A DNA stretch of 15,364 nucleotides. Source: Pseudomonadota bacterium. GTDB taxonomy: Bacteria > Pseudomonadota > Alphaproteobacteria > Acetobacterales > Acetobacteraceae. The notes beneath the pieces are model-generated. The model ran no database searches, was not told the DNA's origin, and saw only the letters and a list, made by a program, of their open reading frames with translations. The translations under genes and the position numbers were made by a program. The stretch is taken from positions 1 through 15,364 of the forward strand of contig JAKBCX010000006.1 of the NCBI GenBank assembly GCA_021807465.1. Reading direction: 5' to 3'. Shown piece by piece: positions 1-8,620 of the stretch. Within the stretch, counting starts at the first letter, position 1, and each line of letters starts with the position of its first letter.

Positions 1-879
1 CTGGTTGTGTCCGCCGCTGACGGTCCGATGCCGCAGACCCGCGAGCACATTCTGCTGGCCCGCCAGGTGGGCGTGCCTGCCCTGGTCGTGTTCCTGAACA
101 AGATGGACTTGGCCGACCCCGACCTGGTTGAGCTGGTTGAAATGGAAGTGCGCGAGCTGCTCTCCAAGTACGGCTTCGATGGCGACAATATCCCCATCAT
201 CAAGGGTTCCGCCGTGTGCGCCCTGGAAGACAAGCAGCCGGAGATCGGCGAGCAGGCCGTTCTGAAACTGATGGAAGCTGTTGACAGCTACATTCCGCAG
301 CCGGAGCGTGCTGTGGACAAGCCCTTCCTGATGCCGGTGGAAGACGTGTTCTCCATTTCCGGCCGCGGCACCGTGGCGACCGGCCGCGTGGAGCGTGGCA
401 TCATCAAGGTGGGTGAGGAAGTCGAGATCGTCGGCCTGCGCGCCACGACCAAGACGACCGTGACCGGCGTGGAAATGTTCCGCAAGCTGCTCGACCAGGG
501 CCAGGCTGGCGACAACATTGGTGCGCTGCTGCGTGGCACAAAGCGTGAGGACATCGAGCGTGGCCAGGTTCTGGCGGCGCCCGGCTCTATCACTCCGCAC
601 ACCAAGTTCCAGGGCCAGGCCTACATTCTGACCAAGGAAGAAGGTGGCCGCCATACGCCGTTCTTCACCAACTACCGCCCGCAGTTCTACTTCCGCACCA
701 CCGACGTGACCGGCGTTGTGACGCTGGAAGAAGGTACGGAAATGGTGATGCCGGGCGATAACGTGACGATCGATGTCGAGCTGATCGCCCCGATCGCCAT
801 GGATGAAGGTCTGCGCTTCGCCATCCGTGAAGGCGGCCGTACCGTTGGTTCGGGCGTCGTCGCGAAGATCACGAAGTAA
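1..879 (+). CDS. tuf: Elongation factor Tu (EF-Tu), 5'-truncated by the window edge
   Basis: EF-Tu is the cytoplasmic GTPase that carries aminoacyl-tRNA to the ribosomal A site. The reading frame is open from base 1 and gives 292 residues before TAA. The first visible residues ([16 protein letters not shown]) lie in the G domain, about 102 residues into the E. coli protein, so the P-loop and the DCPGH switch II motif are outside the window. Visible are the guanine-specificity motif NKMD (visible residues 33-36), the third guanine motif GSAVCALE, then the two beta-barrel domains, including [13 protein letters not shown] and the C-terminal [10 protein letters not shown]. The length to the stop matches the usual 394-396 residue family. 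A GTG at 7 is internal, not the start. It lies 38 nt before rpsJ with no terminator between them, the usual fusA-tuf-rpsJ order. Identification is secure; only the 5' end is missing. Confidence 0.97.
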   Translation: MVVSAADGPMPQTREHILLARQVGVPALVVFLNKMDLADPDLVELVEMEVRELLSKYGFDGDNIPIIKGSAVCALEDKQPEIGEQAVLKLMEAVDSYIPQPERAVDKPFLMPVEDVFSISGRGTVATGRVERGIIKVGEEVEIVGLRATTKTTVTGVEMFRKLLDQGQAGDNIGALLRGTKREDIERGQVLAAPGSITPHTKFQGQAYILTKEEGGRHTPFFTNYRPQFYFRTTDVTGVVTLEEGTEMVMPGDNVTIDVELIAPIAMDEGLRFAIREGGRTVGSGVVAKITK

Positions 880-917
880 TTATCGTCCCCCCGTACTTGA
901 GAAGAGTTTGAGTTAAG

Positions 918-1226
918 ATGGACAATCAAAACATCCGCATTCGCTTGCAAGCGTATGATCACCGGGTGCTGGACAACAGCACCAAGGACATCGTGAACAC
1001 GGCGAAGCGCACGGGCGCTCAAGTGCGGGGGCCGATTCCTTTGCCGACCCATATCGAACGGTTCACCGTGAACCGTTCGCCGCATGTGGACAAGAAGAGT
1101 CGCGAGCAGTTCGAGATTCGGACCCATCGCCGCTTGCTGGATATCGTTGACCCGACCCCGCAGACCGTGGACGCGCTGATGAAGCTCGACCTGGCCGCCG
1201 GCGTCGAAGTCGAAATTAAGATCTGA
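918..1226 (+). CDS. rpsJ: 30S ribosomal protein S10
   Basis: S10 is a small-subunit head protein; in E. coli it also acts as NusE in transcription antitermination. The 102-residue product has the family length. It opens [15 protein letters not shown] and carries the conserved segment [20 protein letters not shown] (residues ~38-57), followed by [13 protein letters not shown], which forms the extended loop and beta strands that reach into the 30S head. ATG at 918 is preceded by purine-rich sequence (GAAGAG about 12 nt upstream and GAG nearer), a modest ribosome-binding site. It is the first gene of the S10 cluster and sits 14 nt before rplC. The 38 nt upstream contain no visible promoter or leader, so transcription probably comes through tuf. 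Confidence 0.98.
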   Translation: MDNQNIRIRLQAYDHRVLDNSTKDIVNTAKRTGAQVRGPIPLPTHIERFTVNRSPHVDKKSREQFEIRTHRRLLDIVDPTPQTVDALMKLDLAAGVEVEIKI

Positions 1227-1240
1227 GTCTAGGTGGTATT

Positions 1241-1915
1241 ATGCGTACCGGTGTAATTGCAAAAAAACTGGGGATGACCCGGTTGTTCAAAGAGGACGGC
1301 ACGCATGTGCCGGTCACGGTGCTGCATCTCGATGAGGTGCGGGTTGTGGCGGCACGGACGGTTGAGACCGACGGCTATTCCGCTGTTCAGCTTGGCATTG
1401 GCAAGGCCAAGGCCAAGAATGTGAGCAAGGGGCAGAAGGGTCATTTTGCCAAGGGCAAGGTGGAGCCGGCGATGAAGCTCGTCGAATTCCGCGTGGCTGA
1501 AGACGCTGTGCTGGAGGCGGGTTCCGCCATCTCCGCTGAGCATTTTGCGGTTGGTCAGTTCGTCGACGTTGCCGGCGTGACCAAGGGTAAGGGCTTTGCC
1601 GGTGGCATGAAGCGCTGGAATTTCGCGGGTCTCGAAGCCTCGCACGGCGTGTCCATTAGCCATCGTTCGCTGGGCTCGACGGGTAACCGTCAGGATCCCG
1701 GCAAGACTTTTAAGAACAAGAAAATGGCTGGCCATCTCGGCCAGGAGCGCGTGACCACGCTGAACCTGCAGGTGGCTGGTGTGGATGCTGAGCGCAACCT
1801 CGTGCTGGTGCGCGGCGCGGTGCCTGGCTCAAAGGGTACGTATGTGCTGCTGCGCGATGCGATCAAGAAGGCGCGTCCGGCGGATGTGGCCTATCCTGCG
1901 GCGCTGAAGGGCTAA
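1241..1915 (+). CDS. rplC: 50S ribosomal protein L3
   Basis: L3 binds 23S rRNA near its 3' end, is an early assembly protein, and sends a loop towards the peptidyl-transferase centre. The 224-residue product is slightly longer than E. coli L3 (about 209), mainly through the C-terminal tail [16 protein letters not shown]. It begins [16 protein letters not shown], typical of alphaproteobacteria, and carries the signature [11 protein letters not shown] (residues 118-128) and [15 protein letters not shown] (134-148). Gln151 in NRQDPGK corresponds to the glutamine that PrmB methylates in E. coli L3; modification here is inference. The start at 1241 has AGGTGG at 1231-1236. The stop is 4 nt before the rplD start, suggesting coupled translation. 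Confidence 0.98.
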   Translation: MRTGVIAKKLGMTRLFKEDGTHVPVTVLHLDEVRVVAARTVETDGYSAVQLGIGKAKAKNVSKGQKGHFAKGKVEPAMKLVEFRVAEDAVLEAGSAISAEHFAVGQFVDVAGVTKGKGFAGGMKRWNFAGLEASHGVSISHRSLGSTGNRQDPGKTFKNKKMAGHLGQERVTTLNLQVAGVDAERNLVLVRGAVPGSKGTYVLLRDAIKKARPADVAYPAALKG

Positions 1916-1919
1916 ATCG

Positions 1920-2534
1920 ATGAAGCTGGATGTAGTAGATTTTGATGCAAAGCCCGCTGGCAGCGCCGAACTGCCGGACGAGATTTTTGCGCAGGAGCCG
2001 CGGGTGGATGTTATTGCCCGTGTGATCCATTGGCAGTTGGCCAAGCGCCGCGCTGGCACCCACAAGGTGAAGGGTATGGGCGAAGTGTCTGGCACTACCA
2101 GGAAGCCCTATAAGCAGAAGGGGACGGGTAACGCCCGCCAAGGTTCGCTGCGCGCGCCGCAGTTCCGTACAGGCGGCGCCGTGCATGGCCCCGTGGTGCG
2201 TGACCATGGCTACAGCCTGAACAAGAAGGTGCGTCGCCTTGGCCTGGTTTCTGCGCTGTCGCAGAAGGCTGCGGAAGGGAAGCTGGTGATTCTCGATGCC
2301 GTTGACGGCGTGGAGAAGACCAAGGATGTGGCCGCCAAGGTGAAGAATTTCGGCTGGAGCTCGGCGCTGATCGTCGATGCCGCCGTGGCCGAGACCTTTG
2401 CCCGCGCCAGCCGCAATGTGAAGGGCTTGGATGTGTTACCGGTTGTTGGCGCCAACGTATATGACATTGTGCGCCATGACGTGCTGGTTGTTACCAAGGC
2501 CGGTATTGAAGGGTTGAAGGAGCGCCTGGCATGA
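1920..2534 (+). CDS. rplD: 50S ribosomal protein L4
   Basis: L4 lines part of the peptide exit tunnel and is an early assembly protein; in E. coli it also represses its own S10 operon. The product is 204 residues, the family length. The long tunnel loop is visible at residues ~61-90, containing [16 protein letters not shown] followed by GGAVHGP, the region where macrolide-resistance changes occur in other bacteria; nothing looks altered here. The globular part (residues 100-204) ends with [21 protein letters not shown], a standard L4 C-terminus. The start ATG at 1920 has GAAGGG at 1906-1911, inside rplC. The stop overlaps the rplW start by 4 nt (ATGA). No E. coli-like L4-responsive leader can fit upstream of rpsJ, so autoregulation by L4 is not supported by this sequence. 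Confidence 0.98.
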   Translation: MKLDVVDFDAKPAGSAELPDEIFAQEPRVDVIARVIHWQLAKRRAGTHKVKGMGEVSGTTRKPYKQKGTGNARQGSLRAPQFRTGGAVHGPVVRDHGYSLNKKVRRLGLVSALSQKAAEGKLVILDAVDGVEKTKDVAAKVKNFGWSSALIVDAAVAETFARASRNVKGLDVLPVVGANVYDIVRHDVLVVTKAGIEGLKERLA

Positions 2535-2842
2535 GCGGCGTAAAGATTTCCCAGGAGCGCATCTACGAGGTTGTGCGCGCGCCGCACATCACCGAGAAGG
2601 CGACCTTGCTCTCTGAGAAGAACCAATTTGTGTTCAAGGTGGCGTCCGACGCCACCAAGCCGGAGATCAAGGCAGCCATCGAAGCGCTGTTTAACGTCAA
2701 GGTGACTGGTGTGAATACGCTGGTGACCAAGGGCAAGACCAAGCGTGTGCGTGGCCGCGCGGGTGTTCGCTCTGACGTGAAGAAGGCGTTCGTGACTCTG
2801 GCTGAAGGTCAGAGCATCGATTTCACCACCGGTCTGGCGTGA
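2531..2842 (+). CDS. rplW: 50S ribosomal protein L23
   Basis: L23 sits at the exit of the peptide tunnel and is the main docking site for trigger factor and the signal recognition particle. The product is 103 residues, in the normal range. It starts [20 protein letters not shown] and contains the conserved [20 protein letters not shown] (residues ~18-37), then [21 protein letters not shown] and the basic [19 protein letters not shown] extension that enters the subunit. Its ATG overlaps the rplD stop (ATGA), which points to translational coupling. It sits 10 nt before rplB. Assignment is by clear family sequence and by its invariant place between L4 and L2. Confidence 0.97.
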   Translation: MSGVKISQERIYEVVRAPHITEKATLLSEKNQFVFKVASDATKPEIKAAIEALFNVKVTGVNTLVTKGKTKRVRGRAGVRSDVKKAFVTLAEGQSIDFTTGLA

Positions 2843-2852
2843 GGCGCGGATT

Positions 2853-3686
2853 ATGGCATTGAAACATTTTAATCCGGTCACGGCGAGCCTTCGTGGCACC
2901 GTTCTGATCGACCGTTCCGAGCTGTGGAAGGGCAAGCCCGTTAAGGGTTTGACCGAAGGCAAGAGTTCGACCGGTGGCCGTAACAATCATGGCCGCATCA
3001 CCAGCCGCTTCCGCGGCGGCGGACATAAGCAGAGTTACCGCTTGGTAGACTTCAAGCGCCGTAAGTTCGATGTGCCGGCGACGGTTGAGCGTCTGGAGTA
3101 TGACCCGAACCGCACCGCGTTTATCGCGCTGATCAAGTATGAGGATGGCGAGCTGTCCTACATCATCGCGCCGCAGCGCCTGAAGGCTGGCGACCGCGTG
3201 ATCTCTGGTGCGCGCGTCGACATCAAGCCGGGCAATGCGATGCCGATGTCTGCCATTCCAGTCGGCACGATCATCCATAACATCGAACTGAAGGTGGGCG
3301 CTGGCGCCAAGCTGGCCCGTTCCGCCGGAACCTTTGCGCAGCTGGTTGGTAAGGACCAGGGCTACGCGCAGATCAAACTGATGTCTGGTGAACTGCGCGT
3401 TGTGCGCGCTGAGTGCATGGCGACGATTGGTGCGGTGTCCAATGCCGACCATCAGAACCAGCAAATTGGTAAGGCGGGCCGTAGCCGCTGGCTGGGCCGT
3501 AAGCCGCATAACCGTGGCGTTGTTATGAACCCGGTCGACCACCCGCATGGTGGTGGTGAAGGCCGCACCTCTGGTGGCCGTCATCCGGTTACGCCATGGG
3601 GCAAGCCGACCAAGGGTTACAAGACGCGCAGCAACAAACGTACGGATGATCTCATCATCCGCCGCGCCAAAGGCGGGAAGGGTTAA
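2853..3686 (+). CDS. rplB: 50S ribosomal protein L2
   Basis: L2 is one of the most conserved ribosomal proteins, needed for subunit association and for the peptidyl-transferase centre. The product is 277 residues, close to the usual 273-278. Visible are the RNA-binding N-terminal region [19 protein letters not shown] (residues 41-59), the two central beta-barrel domains, and the C-terminal signature [17 protein letters not shown] (221-237), where His230 corresponds to the functionally important His229 of E. coli. The basic tail [20 protein letters not shown] is normal. The start at 2853 lies 10 nt after rplW with the GAGG of TGAGGCGCGG just upstream. The stop is 3 nt before rpsS. Confidence 0.98.
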   Translation: MALKHFNPVTASLRGTVLIDRSELWKGKPVKGLTEGKSSTGGRNNHGRITSRFRGGGHKQSYRLVDFKRRKFDVPATVERLEYDPNRTAFIALIKYEDGELSYIIAPQRLKAGDRVISGARVDIKPGNAMPMSAIPVGTIIHNIELKVGAGAKLARSAGTFAQLVGKDQGYAQIKLMSGELRVVRAECMATIGAVSNADHQNQQIGKAGRSRWLGRKPHNRGVVMNPVDHPHGGGEGRTSGGRHPVTPWGKPTKGYKTRSNKRTDDLIIRRAKGGKG

Positions 3687-3689
3687 TAG

Positions 3690-3968
3690 ATGTCACGTTC
3701 TGTCTGGAAAGGTCCGTTTGTCGACGGATACCTCCTCAACAAGGCGGAGGCTTCGCGGGCTTCCGGCCGCAACGAGATCATCAAGATCTGGTCGCGCCGC
3801 TCGACGATTTTGCCGCAATTCGTGGGGTTGACCTTCGGTGTTTACAACGGGAAGAAGTTCCTCCCCGTGCAGGTGAACGAGAATATGGTTGGCCATAAGT
3901 TTGGTGAATTCTCGCCGACGCGCACCTTCCCTGGTCACGCGGCCGACAAGAAAGCGAAGCGGGGCTAA
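3690..3968 (+). CDS. rpsS: 30S ribosomal protein S19
   Basis: S19 lies in the 30S head, pairs with S13 and contacts 23S rRNA in an intersubunit bridge. The 92-residue product is family length. It begins [16 protein letters not shown] and carries the S19 signature [18 protein letters not shown] (residues 63-80), followed by [12 protein letters not shown]. It sits in the invariant L2-S19-L22 order, 3 nt after rplB and 1 nt before rplV, so its ribosome-binding site lies inside the end of rplB (GGGAAGGG, 3674-3681). There is nothing unusual in the sequence. Confidence 0.98.
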   Translation: MSRSVWKGPFVDGYLLNKAEASRASGRNEIIKIWSRRSTILPQFVGLTFGVYNGKKFLPVQVNENMVGHKFGEFSPTRTFPGHAADKKAKRG

Positions 3969-3969
3969 G

Positions 3970-4416
3970 ATGAGCAAACCGAAAGCCGAGCGCGGTCTCT
4001 CAGACAACCAGGCTGAGGCTATTGCGCGTAATATCCGCGTTAGCCCACGTAAGCTGAATCTGGTTGCTGGGTCTATCCGCAACCTGCCGGCCAGCCGCGC
4101 CATTGCCGACCTGACCTTCTCCAAACGCCGTATCGCCAAGCAGGTGAAGAAGACGCTGGAGAGCGCCATTGCCAATGCCGAGAACAACCACCAGCTTGAC
4201 GTGGACAAGCTCTACGTGAAGTTGGCCGAGGTGGGCCGTGGCATTGTGATGCGCCGCTTCCATGCGCGCGGCCGTGGCCGTTCGGCGACTGTTGAGAAGT
4301 GGTTCAGCCACCTTAAGATCGTTGTCGAGGAGCGTGAAGCGTCGGCACCGGTGCCGCGCGATGTGAAGCCCGGACGTGGCAAGACTGCGACGTCTGCCGC
4401 AGGCGAGGGAGCATAA
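3970..4416 (+). CDS. rplV: 50S ribosomal protein L22 with an extended C-terminal tail
   Basis: L22 binds 23S rRNA and its long beta hairpin lines the peptide exit tunnel opposite L4. The ATG at 3970 gives 148 residues starting [13 protein letters not shown]. The frame is open upstream to 3889, but that stretch overlaps rpsS and has no L22 similarity, so I reject it. The core is clear: [17 protein letters not shown] (residues 21-37), [12 protein letters not shown] (67-78) and the tunnel hairpin ending [15 protein letters not shown] (96-110). The core ends near residue 120, and residues 121-148 form a low-complexity Ala/Gly/Pro/Arg tail not found in the ~110-residue E. coli L22. Longer L22 tails are known in alphaproteobacteria. 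It sits 1 nt after rpsS and 2 nt before rpsC. Confidence 0.97.
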   Translation: MSKPKAERGLSDNQAEAIARNIRVSPRKLNLVAGSIRNLPASRAIADLTFSKRRIAKQVKKTLESAIANAENNHQLDVDKLYVKLAEVGRGIVMRRFHARGRGRSATVEKWFSHLKIVVEEREASAPVPRDVKPGRGKTATSAAGEGA

Positions 4417-4418
4417 TT

Positions 4419-5096
4419 ATGGGTCACAAGATTAATCCGATTGGCCTGCGCCTCGGCATCACCCGCACCTGGGACAGCCGCTGGTATGCTGGCAAGGACT
4501 ACGCCAAGCTGCTGCATGACGACATCAAGCTGCGCAACCATCTGCGCGGCAAGCTGGCGCAGGCTGGCGTGTCGAAGGTGGTTATCGAGCGCCCGGCCAA
4601 GAAGCCGCGCGTGACCATCTATGCTGCGCGCCCCGGTGTGGTGATCGGCAAGAAGGGCCAGGATATCGACAGTCTGCGTAAAGAGCTGTCGGCGATGGCG
4701 AAGGCTGACGTCTCCTTGAATATCATGGAGATCCGTAAGCCTGAGATCGACGCGACTCTGGTGGCCGAGAACATTGCGCAGCAGCTGGAGCGCCGCGTGG
4801 CCTTCCGCCGTGCGATGAAGCGTGCCGTGCAGTCCGCGATGCGCCTCGGTGCGCAGGGTATCAAGATCACCTGCTCTGGCCGTCTGGGCGGCGCCGAGAT
4901 CGCCCGCGTGGAGTGGTACCGTGAAGGCCGCGTGCCGCTGCATACGCTGCGTGCCGATCTGGATTACGGTGTTGGCACGGCCAAGACCACCTATGGCACG
5001 TGCGGCGTGAAGGTGTGGATTTTCAAGGGCGAGATTCTGGTTCAGGACCCGCTTGCGCAGGATAAGCGCGCGGCCGAGCAGGCCCCGCAGCGCTAA
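4419..5096 (+). CDS. rpsC: 30S ribosomal protein S3
   Basis: S3 is on the solvent side of the 30S head, forms part of the mRNA entry channel and has helicase-related function with S4 and S5. The product is 225 residues, standard for the family. It opens [26 protein letters not shown]-binding domain spans about residues 40-110, with the GxxG loop GKKG at 77-80 inside [16 protein letters not shown]. The C-terminal S3 domain carries [19 protein letters not shown] and ends with a charged tail ([12 protein letters not shown]). The start lies 2 nt after rplV. The stop is 12 nt before rplP. Confidence 0.98.
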   Translation: MGHKINPIGLRLGITRTWDSRWYAGKDYAKLLHDDIKLRNHLRGKLAQAGVSKVVIERPAKKPRVTIYAARPGVVIGKKGQDIDSLRKELSAMAKADVSLNIMEIRKPEIDATLVAENIAQQLERRVAFRRAMKRAVQSAMRLGAQGIKITCSGRLGGAEIARVEWYREGRVPLHTLRADLDYGVGTAKTTYGTCGVKVWIFKGEILVQDPLAQDKRAAEQAPQR

Positions 5097-5108
5097 GGAT
5101 TTTGTGCC

Positions 5109-5525
5109 ATGATGTCTCCTAAAAGGACGAAGTACCGTAAGGCTCATAAGGGCCGCATTCACGGCAATGCCAAGGGCAACACGCAGCTGAATTTCGGCGC
5201 GTATGGCCTGAAGGCGCTGGAGCCGGAGCGTGTGACAGCGCGCCAGATTGAATCTGCCCGCCGTGCCATTACTCGCGCCATGAAGCGTGCCGGTCGCGTG
5301 TGGATCCGTATTTTCCCGGATCTGCCGGTGTCGACCAAGCCTGCAGAAGTGCGTATGGGCTCCGGCAAGGGTAGCCCGGAATATTGGGTGGCCCGCGTGC
5401 AGCCCGGCCGTATCGTGTTCGAGATCGACGGCGTTGCCGAAGGTCTAGCCCGCGAGGCGCTCGCCCTGGGCGCGGCCAAGCTGCCGATCCGTACTAAGTT
5501 TGTGACCCGTATCGGAGAAGCGTAA
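5109..5525 (+). CDS. rplP: 50S ribosomal protein L16
   Basis: L16 organises the A-site tRNA region of the 50S subunit and is a late assembly protein. The product is 138 residues. Two ATG codons are adjacent (5109 and 5112); the first matches the family opening (MLSPKRTK-like, here [11 protein letters not shown]) and has AAGGA at 5095-5099, so I use it. Conserved segments are [33 protein letters not shown] (residues 48-67) and [16 protein letters not shown] (80-95). Arg82 aligns with Arg81 of E. coli L16, which is hydroxylated by RoxA/YcfD; whether this organism does so cannot be told. The stop is 1 nt before rpmC. Confidence 0.98.
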   Translation: MMSPKRTKYRKAHKGRIHGNAKGNTQLNFGAYGLKALEPERVTARQIESARRAITRAMKRAGRVWIRIFPDLPVSTKPAEVRMGSGKGSPEYWVARVQPGRIVFEIDGVAEGLAREALALGAAKLPIRTKFVTRIGEA

Positions 5526-5526
5526 G

Positions 5527-5733
5527 ATGACTGTCGCAAGTGACATCCGGGCCAAGTCCCCGGACGAGCTGAAGAGCTTGCTGCTGGATCTGCGCAAGGA
5601 GCAGTTCAACCTGCGTTTCCAGCGCGCTACCGGGCAGCAGGAAAATACGTCGCGGGTGCGCGCCGTGCGCCGCGACATTGCGCGGGTGAAGACGATTCTG
5701 GCGGAACGCGCACGCGCCGCTGTGAAGGGTTAA
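5527..5733 (+). CDS. rpmC: 50S ribosomal protein L29
   Basis: L29 is a small alpha-helical protein beside L23 at the peptide exit tunnel. The 68-residue product is of normal length and is predicted as a helical hairpin: [20 protein letters not shown] forms the first helix (residues 11-30), followed by the diagnostic [16 protein letters not shown] and a second basic helix [17 protein letters not shown]. The ATG is 1 nt after the rplP stop, with GGAGAAG at 5514-5520 inside rplP as ribosome-binding site. It sits in the invariant L16-L29-S17 order. Confidence 0.97.
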   Translation: MTVASDIRAKSPDELKSLLLDLRKEQFNLRFQRATGQQENTSRVRAVRRDIARVKTILAERARAAVKG

Positions 5734-5742
5734 GAGGGTATC

Positions 5743-6006
5743 ATGCCGAAACGTGTTCTGACCGGGCGTGTTGTGAGCGACAAGATGGACAAGACTATCA
5801 CGGTTCTTGTCGAGCGCCGCATCATGCACCCGCTGTACAAGAAGTTCATTCGTCGCTCGAAGAAGTACGCGGCGCATGACGAAGCGAATGTGTGCGTGGA
5901 AGGCGATCTGGTCCGCATTGAGGAATGCGCCCCGATTTCCAAGCGCAAGACCTGGGTGGTTACGGAGCGCAATGGCGCGGCCGTGGCTGACCAGCAGGCC
6001 GGCTGA
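5743..6006 (+). CDS. rpsQ: 30S ribosomal protein S17
   Basis: S17 is a primary 16S rRNA-binding protein with an OB fold that helps fold the 5' domain of 16S rRNA. The 87-residue product starts [20 protein letters not shown] and contains [20 protein letters not shown] (residues ~23-42) and the signature [18 protein letters not shown] (54-71). The last dozen residues ([10 protein letters not shown]) are a short poorly conserved tail. The start is 9 nt after rpmC with the GAGGG of TTAAGAGGGTATC upstream. The stop is 14 nt before rplN. Confidence 0.97.
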   Translation: MPKRVLTGRVVSDKMDKTITVLVERRIMHPLYKKFIRRSKKYAAHDEANVCVEGDLVRIEECAPISKRKTWVVTERNGAAVADQQAG

Positions 6007-6020
6007 AGGAGCGCTGAGAG

Positions 6021-6389
6021 ATGATTATTGTTGAGTCTAATCTCGACGTTGCTGATAATTCCGGTGCGCGCCGCGTGCAGTGCATCAAGGTGCTCGGCGG
6101 CTCCAAGCGCAAGACCGCGTCCGTTGGCGATGTGATCGTTGTGTCCATCAAGGACGCCATTCCTCGTGGCAAAGTGAAGAAGGGCGACGTGCACCAGGCT
6201 GTGGTTGTGCGTACTGCCTTCCCAGTGCGCCGCACTGATGGCAGCGCGATCCGCTTCGACCGGAATGCGGCCGTGCTGATCAACAAGCAGATGGAGCCGA
6301 TCGGAACCCGTATTTTTGGGCCGGTGGTGCGTGAGCTTCGCGCCAAGAAGTTCATGAAGATCATCAGCCTGGCGCCGGAGGTGCTGTAA
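6021..6389 (+). CDS. rplN: 50S ribosomal protein L14
   Basis: L14 is a beta-barrel protein at the subunit interface and the binding site of the silencing factor RsfS in other bacteria. The 122-residue product has exactly the family length. It has the near-invariant [20 protein letters not shown] (residues 7-26), [20 protein letters not shown] and the signature [20 protein letters not shown] (60-79), then [11 protein letters not shown]. It is the first gene of the spc-type cluster, but only 14 nt separate it from rpsQ, so the S10 and spc clusters appear to be one transcription unit. A ribosome-binding site GAAGGAG lies at 6005-6011, overlapping the end of rpsQ. Confidence 0.98.
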   Translation: MIIVESNLDVADNSGARRVQCIKVLGGSKRKTASVGDVIVVSIKDAIPRGKVKKGDVHQAVVVRTAFPVRRTDGSAIRFDRNAAVLINKQMEPIGTRIFGPVVRELRAKKFMKIISLAPEVL

Positions 6390-6390
6390 C

Positions 6391-6711
6391 ATGGCTGCGC
6401 GTATCAAGAAGGGCGATAAGGTGCAGGTGATTTCCGGCGCCGCCAAGGGCACCCGTGGCGAAGTGCTGCGTGTGATCCCGGCCGAGAACCGTGCCGTTGT
6501 GCAGGGTGTGGCGGTAGCGAAGCACCACACCAAGCCGAACCGTTTTGGCCAGCCTGGCGGGATTGTTCCGCGTGAGGCGGCTGTGGATCTGTCGAATCTG
6601 GCGTTGATCGACCCAAGCACCGATAAGCCGACCAAGGTGGCTTTCCGTGTGCTGGACGATGGCCGCAAAGTGCGTGTTGCTCGCAAGAGCGGCACTGCCA
6701 TTGACGGCTGA
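6391..6711 (+). CDS. rplX: 50S ribosomal protein L24
   Basis: L24 starts 50S assembly by binding near the 5' end of 23S rRNA. The 106-residue product has a KOW motif at its N-terminus ([20 protein letters not shown], residues 6-25) followed by VAKHHTKPN and [20 protein letters not shown], all standard. The C-terminus [17 protein letters not shown] is normal. The ATG is 1 nt after the rplN stop, and its ribosome-binding site GGAGG (6377-6381) lies inside rplN. The stop TGA abuts AGGAGG, which serves rplE. Confidence 0.97.
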   Translation: MAARIKKGDKVQVISGAAKGTRGEVLRVIPAENRAVVQGVAVAKHHTKPNRFGQPGGIVPREAAVDLSNLALIDPSTDKPTKVAFRVLDDGRKVRVARKSGTAIDG

Positions 6712-6721
6712 GGAGGCTGAA

Positions 6722-7282
6722 ATGAGCGAAGTGAAGGAGCTGCCGCGCCTGCAGAAATACTACCGCGAGGTGGTGCGCGAGCAGATGCAGAAGGAATTTG
6801 GGTATAAGAACCCGTTCGAGATTCCTGGGCTGGAAAAGATCGTCATCAATATGGGTGTTGGCGAGGCTGCGGGCGATCAGAAGAAGCTCGATTCCGCCGT
6901 TGCTGACCTGACGCTGATCACGGGCCAGAAGCCGGTAAAGACTGTGGCCAAGAAGGCTATTGCGGGCTTCAAAATCCGTGCCGGTCTGCCGATTGGCTGT
7001 AAGGTGACACTGCGCAAGGCCCGGATGTACGAGTTTCTCGACCGCCTGGTGACCATCGCGTTGCCGCGCGTGCGTGATTTCCGCGGCATGCCGGGCAATA
7101 AGGGCTTTGATGGCCGCGGTAATTTTGCCATGGGCCTCAAGGAACAGATTATTTTCCCTGAGATTGTCTATGACAAGGTCGATGCGATCCGTGGCATGGA
7201 CATCATCTTCGTGACGAGCGCGAAGACGGATGCCGAGTGCAAGGCGCTGCTCAAGGGTTTCAATCTGCCGTTCGCAAAGTGA
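6722..7282 (+). CDS. rplE: 50S ribosomal protein L5
   Basis: L5 binds 5S rRNA in the central protuberance and contacts P-site tRNA. From ATG 6722 the product is 186 residues (family about 179-186), opening [18 protein letters not shown]. The frame is open upstream to 6647, but that extension overlaps rplX and has no L5 similarity; AGGAGG at 6711-6716, 5 nt before 6722, fixes the start. Conserved segments are [13 protein letters not shown] (residues ~37-49), [40 protein letters not shown] and the C-terminal [13 protein letters not shown]. It is followed by a 68 nt spacer, unusually long for this operon. Confidence 0.98.
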   Translation: MSEVKELPRLQKYYREVVREQMQKEFGYKNPFEIPGLEKIVINMGVGEAAGDQKKLDSAVADLTLITGQKPVKTVAKKAIAGFKIRAGLPIGCKVTLRKARMYEFLDRLVTIALPRVRDFRGMPGNKGFDGRGNFAMGLKEQIIFPEIVYDKVDAIRGMDIIFVTSAKTDAECKALLKGFNLPFAK

Positions 7283-7311
7283 GCGCGCGGTTCGTGAAGG
7301 TTTGGAAAACG

Positions 7312-7327
7312 GCTGGGACAGTCCAGC
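7312..7327 (+). other. Small hairpin in the rplE-rpsN spacer
   Basis: The 68 nt spacer 7283-7350 has no gene. It contains a short inverted repeat, GCTGGG (7312-7317) and TCCAGC (7322-7327) with loop ACAG, counting one G-U pair, 7 nt before the strong Shine-Dalgarno GGAGGGG (7335-7341) of rpsN. In E. coli the spc operon is repressed by S8 binding near the rplE start, so a structure close to this place could be regulatory, but the match to an S8 site is not shown. The stem is short and may be chance. Confidence 0.3.
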
Positions 7328-7350
7328 AGGTTCCGGAGGGGTTTTAGAGA

Positions 7351-7656
7351 ATGGCTAAGACATCGCAGGTCAATAGAAACGGCAAGCGTGAACGCATGGC
7401 CGCCCGTGACAAGGCCAAACGTGCCGCGTTGAAGGCGACGGTTATGGATCGTTCGTTGCCGGTGGAAGACCGTTTCGAGGCGAGCCTGAAGCTCGCGCAG
7501 CTGCCGCGCAACGGTGCCAAGGTGCGCGTGCGCCTGCGCTGCGAGCTGACAGGCCGCGCGCGCGGCAATTATCGTAAGTTCAAACTCTGCCGTGTCGCAT
7601 TCCGCGATTTGGCGAGCGCTGGGCAGATCCCCGGCGTGGTCAAGGCCAGCTGGTAA
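7351..7656 (+). CDS. rpsN: 30S ribosomal protein S14 (long, zinc-free form)
   Basis: S14 is a late-assembling protein of the 30S head near the decoding region. The 101-residue product is the long form: it starts [20 protein letters not shown] and ends with the diagnostic [17 protein letters not shown] and [11 protein letters not shown]. It lacks the paired CxxC zinc motifs of the short zinc-binding S14; only isolated cysteines (in RCELTG and KLCRV) are present. The start has GGAGGGG at 7335-7341, slightly distant, and AGAGA immediately upstream. The preceding spacer is the longest within the r-protein series. The stop is 18 nt before rpsH. Confidence 0.97.
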   Translation: MAKTSQVNRNGKRERMAARDKAKRAALKATVMDRSLPVEDRFEASLKLAQLPRNGAKVRVRLRCELTGRARGNYRKFKLCRVAFRDLASAGQIPGVVKASW

Positions 7657-7674
7657 GGAAAGGGCAAACAAGAC

Positions 7675-8073
7675 ATGTCGATGTCCGATCCTTTGGGTGA
7701 TATGCTCACCCGTATCCGTAATGCTCAGCATGCGCGTCTTACATCCTGCGTAGCGCCGGCCTCTAACCTGCGTGCTAATGTGCTGGATGTGCTGAAGCGC
7801 GAAGGCTTCATTCGTGGTTTTTCCCGCGAGGAGGTGCGCCCGGGCATTGCCCAGCTGCGCATTGAACTGAAGTACAATGATGGTCAGCCGGTGATCAAGG
7901 AGATCAGCCGCGTGTCCCGTCCGGGCCGCCGCGTTTACTCCAAGATTAAGGAGCTGCCCCGCGTGTATAATGGTTTGGGCGTTTCCATCCTCTCCACGCC
8001 GCGTGGCGTGATGAGTGATGTTGAGGCCCGCGCTGCCAATGTTGGTGGCGAAGTTCTCTGCCGCGTCTTCTAA
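7675..8073 (+). CDS. rpsH: 30S ribosomal protein S8
   Basis: S8 binds the central domain of 16S rRNA early in 30S assembly and in E. coli represses the spc operon. The 132-residue product opens [21 protein letters not shown] codons occur at 7675 and 7681; the first is preferred because AAAGGG (7659-7664) is 10 nt away and alphaproteobacterial S8 commonly starts MS-SDPLGDM. Conserved features are [10 protein letters not shown], the central [21 protein letters not shown] and the C-terminal signature [18 protein letters not shown] (residues ~102-119), which forms the RNA-binding face. It lies 18 nt after rpsN and 13 nt before rplF. Confidence 0.97.
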   Translation: MSMSDPLGDMLTRIRNAQHARLTSCVAPASNLRANVLDVLKREGFIRGFSREEVRPGIAQLRIELKYNDGQPVIKEISRVSRPGRRVYSKIKELPRVYNGLGVSILSTPRGVMSDVEARAANVGGEVLCRVF

Positions 8074-8086
8074 GGGAGGGAGCAAT

Positions 8087-8620
8087 ATGTCACGCGTAGG
8101 CAAATATCCCGTTGAAATCCCCGCCGGCGTTACGCTGGCCCTGGCGGGCAACGTCCTTACCGCCAAAGGCAAACTTGGTGAGCTGAAGCTAACCCTGACC
8201 GATCTGGTTGAGACCACGATCGAGGGCAACAAGGTTTCGGTTCAGCCGAAAACCAAGGAGAGCCAGGCACGCATGATGTGGGGCACCACCCGTGCCAACA
8301 TCGCCAACATGGTGAAAGGCGTGTCTCAAGGTTACTCCAAGACGCTGGAGATTACCGGTACTGGTTACCGAGCCGCTGTGCAGGGTAAAAACCTGGTGGT
8401 TAATCTCGGCTTCTCCCATGATGTGGTTTACCCGATCCCTGAAGGGATTAAGGTGACTTGCGAGAAGCCCACCTCGATTAAGGTTGAGGGTGTGGATAAG
8501 CGCCAGGTGGGCCAGGTTTGCGCTGAACTGCGTACCTACCGTCCGCCCGAGCCGTATAAGGGCAAGGGTGTTAAGTTCGAAGGCGAGGCGATCCGCCGCA
8601 AAGAGGGTAAGAAGAAGTAA
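8087..8620 (+). CDS. rplF: 50S ribosomal protein L6
   Basis: L6 sits near the base of the L7/L12 stalk and the factor-binding sarcin-ricin loop. From ATG 8087 the product is 177 residues, the family length, starting [15 protein letters not shown]. The frame is open further upstream but that part overlaps rpsH; GGAGG at 8075-8079 fixes this start. The two repeated L6 domains are visible, with [19 protein letters not shown] (residues ~75-93) in the first and the signature [21 protein letters not shown] near the C-terminus of the second. Its stop shares one base with the rplR start (TAATG), a translational-coupling arrangement. Confidence 0.98.
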   Translation: MSRVGKYPVEIPAGVTLALAGNVLTAKGKLGELKLTLTDLVETTIEGNKVSVQPKTKESQARMMWGTTRANIANMVKGVSQGYSKTLEITGTGYRAAVQGKNLVVNLGFSHDVVYPIPEGIKVTCEKPTSIKVEGVDKRQVGQVCAELRTYRPPEPYKGKGVKFEGEAIRRKEGKKK

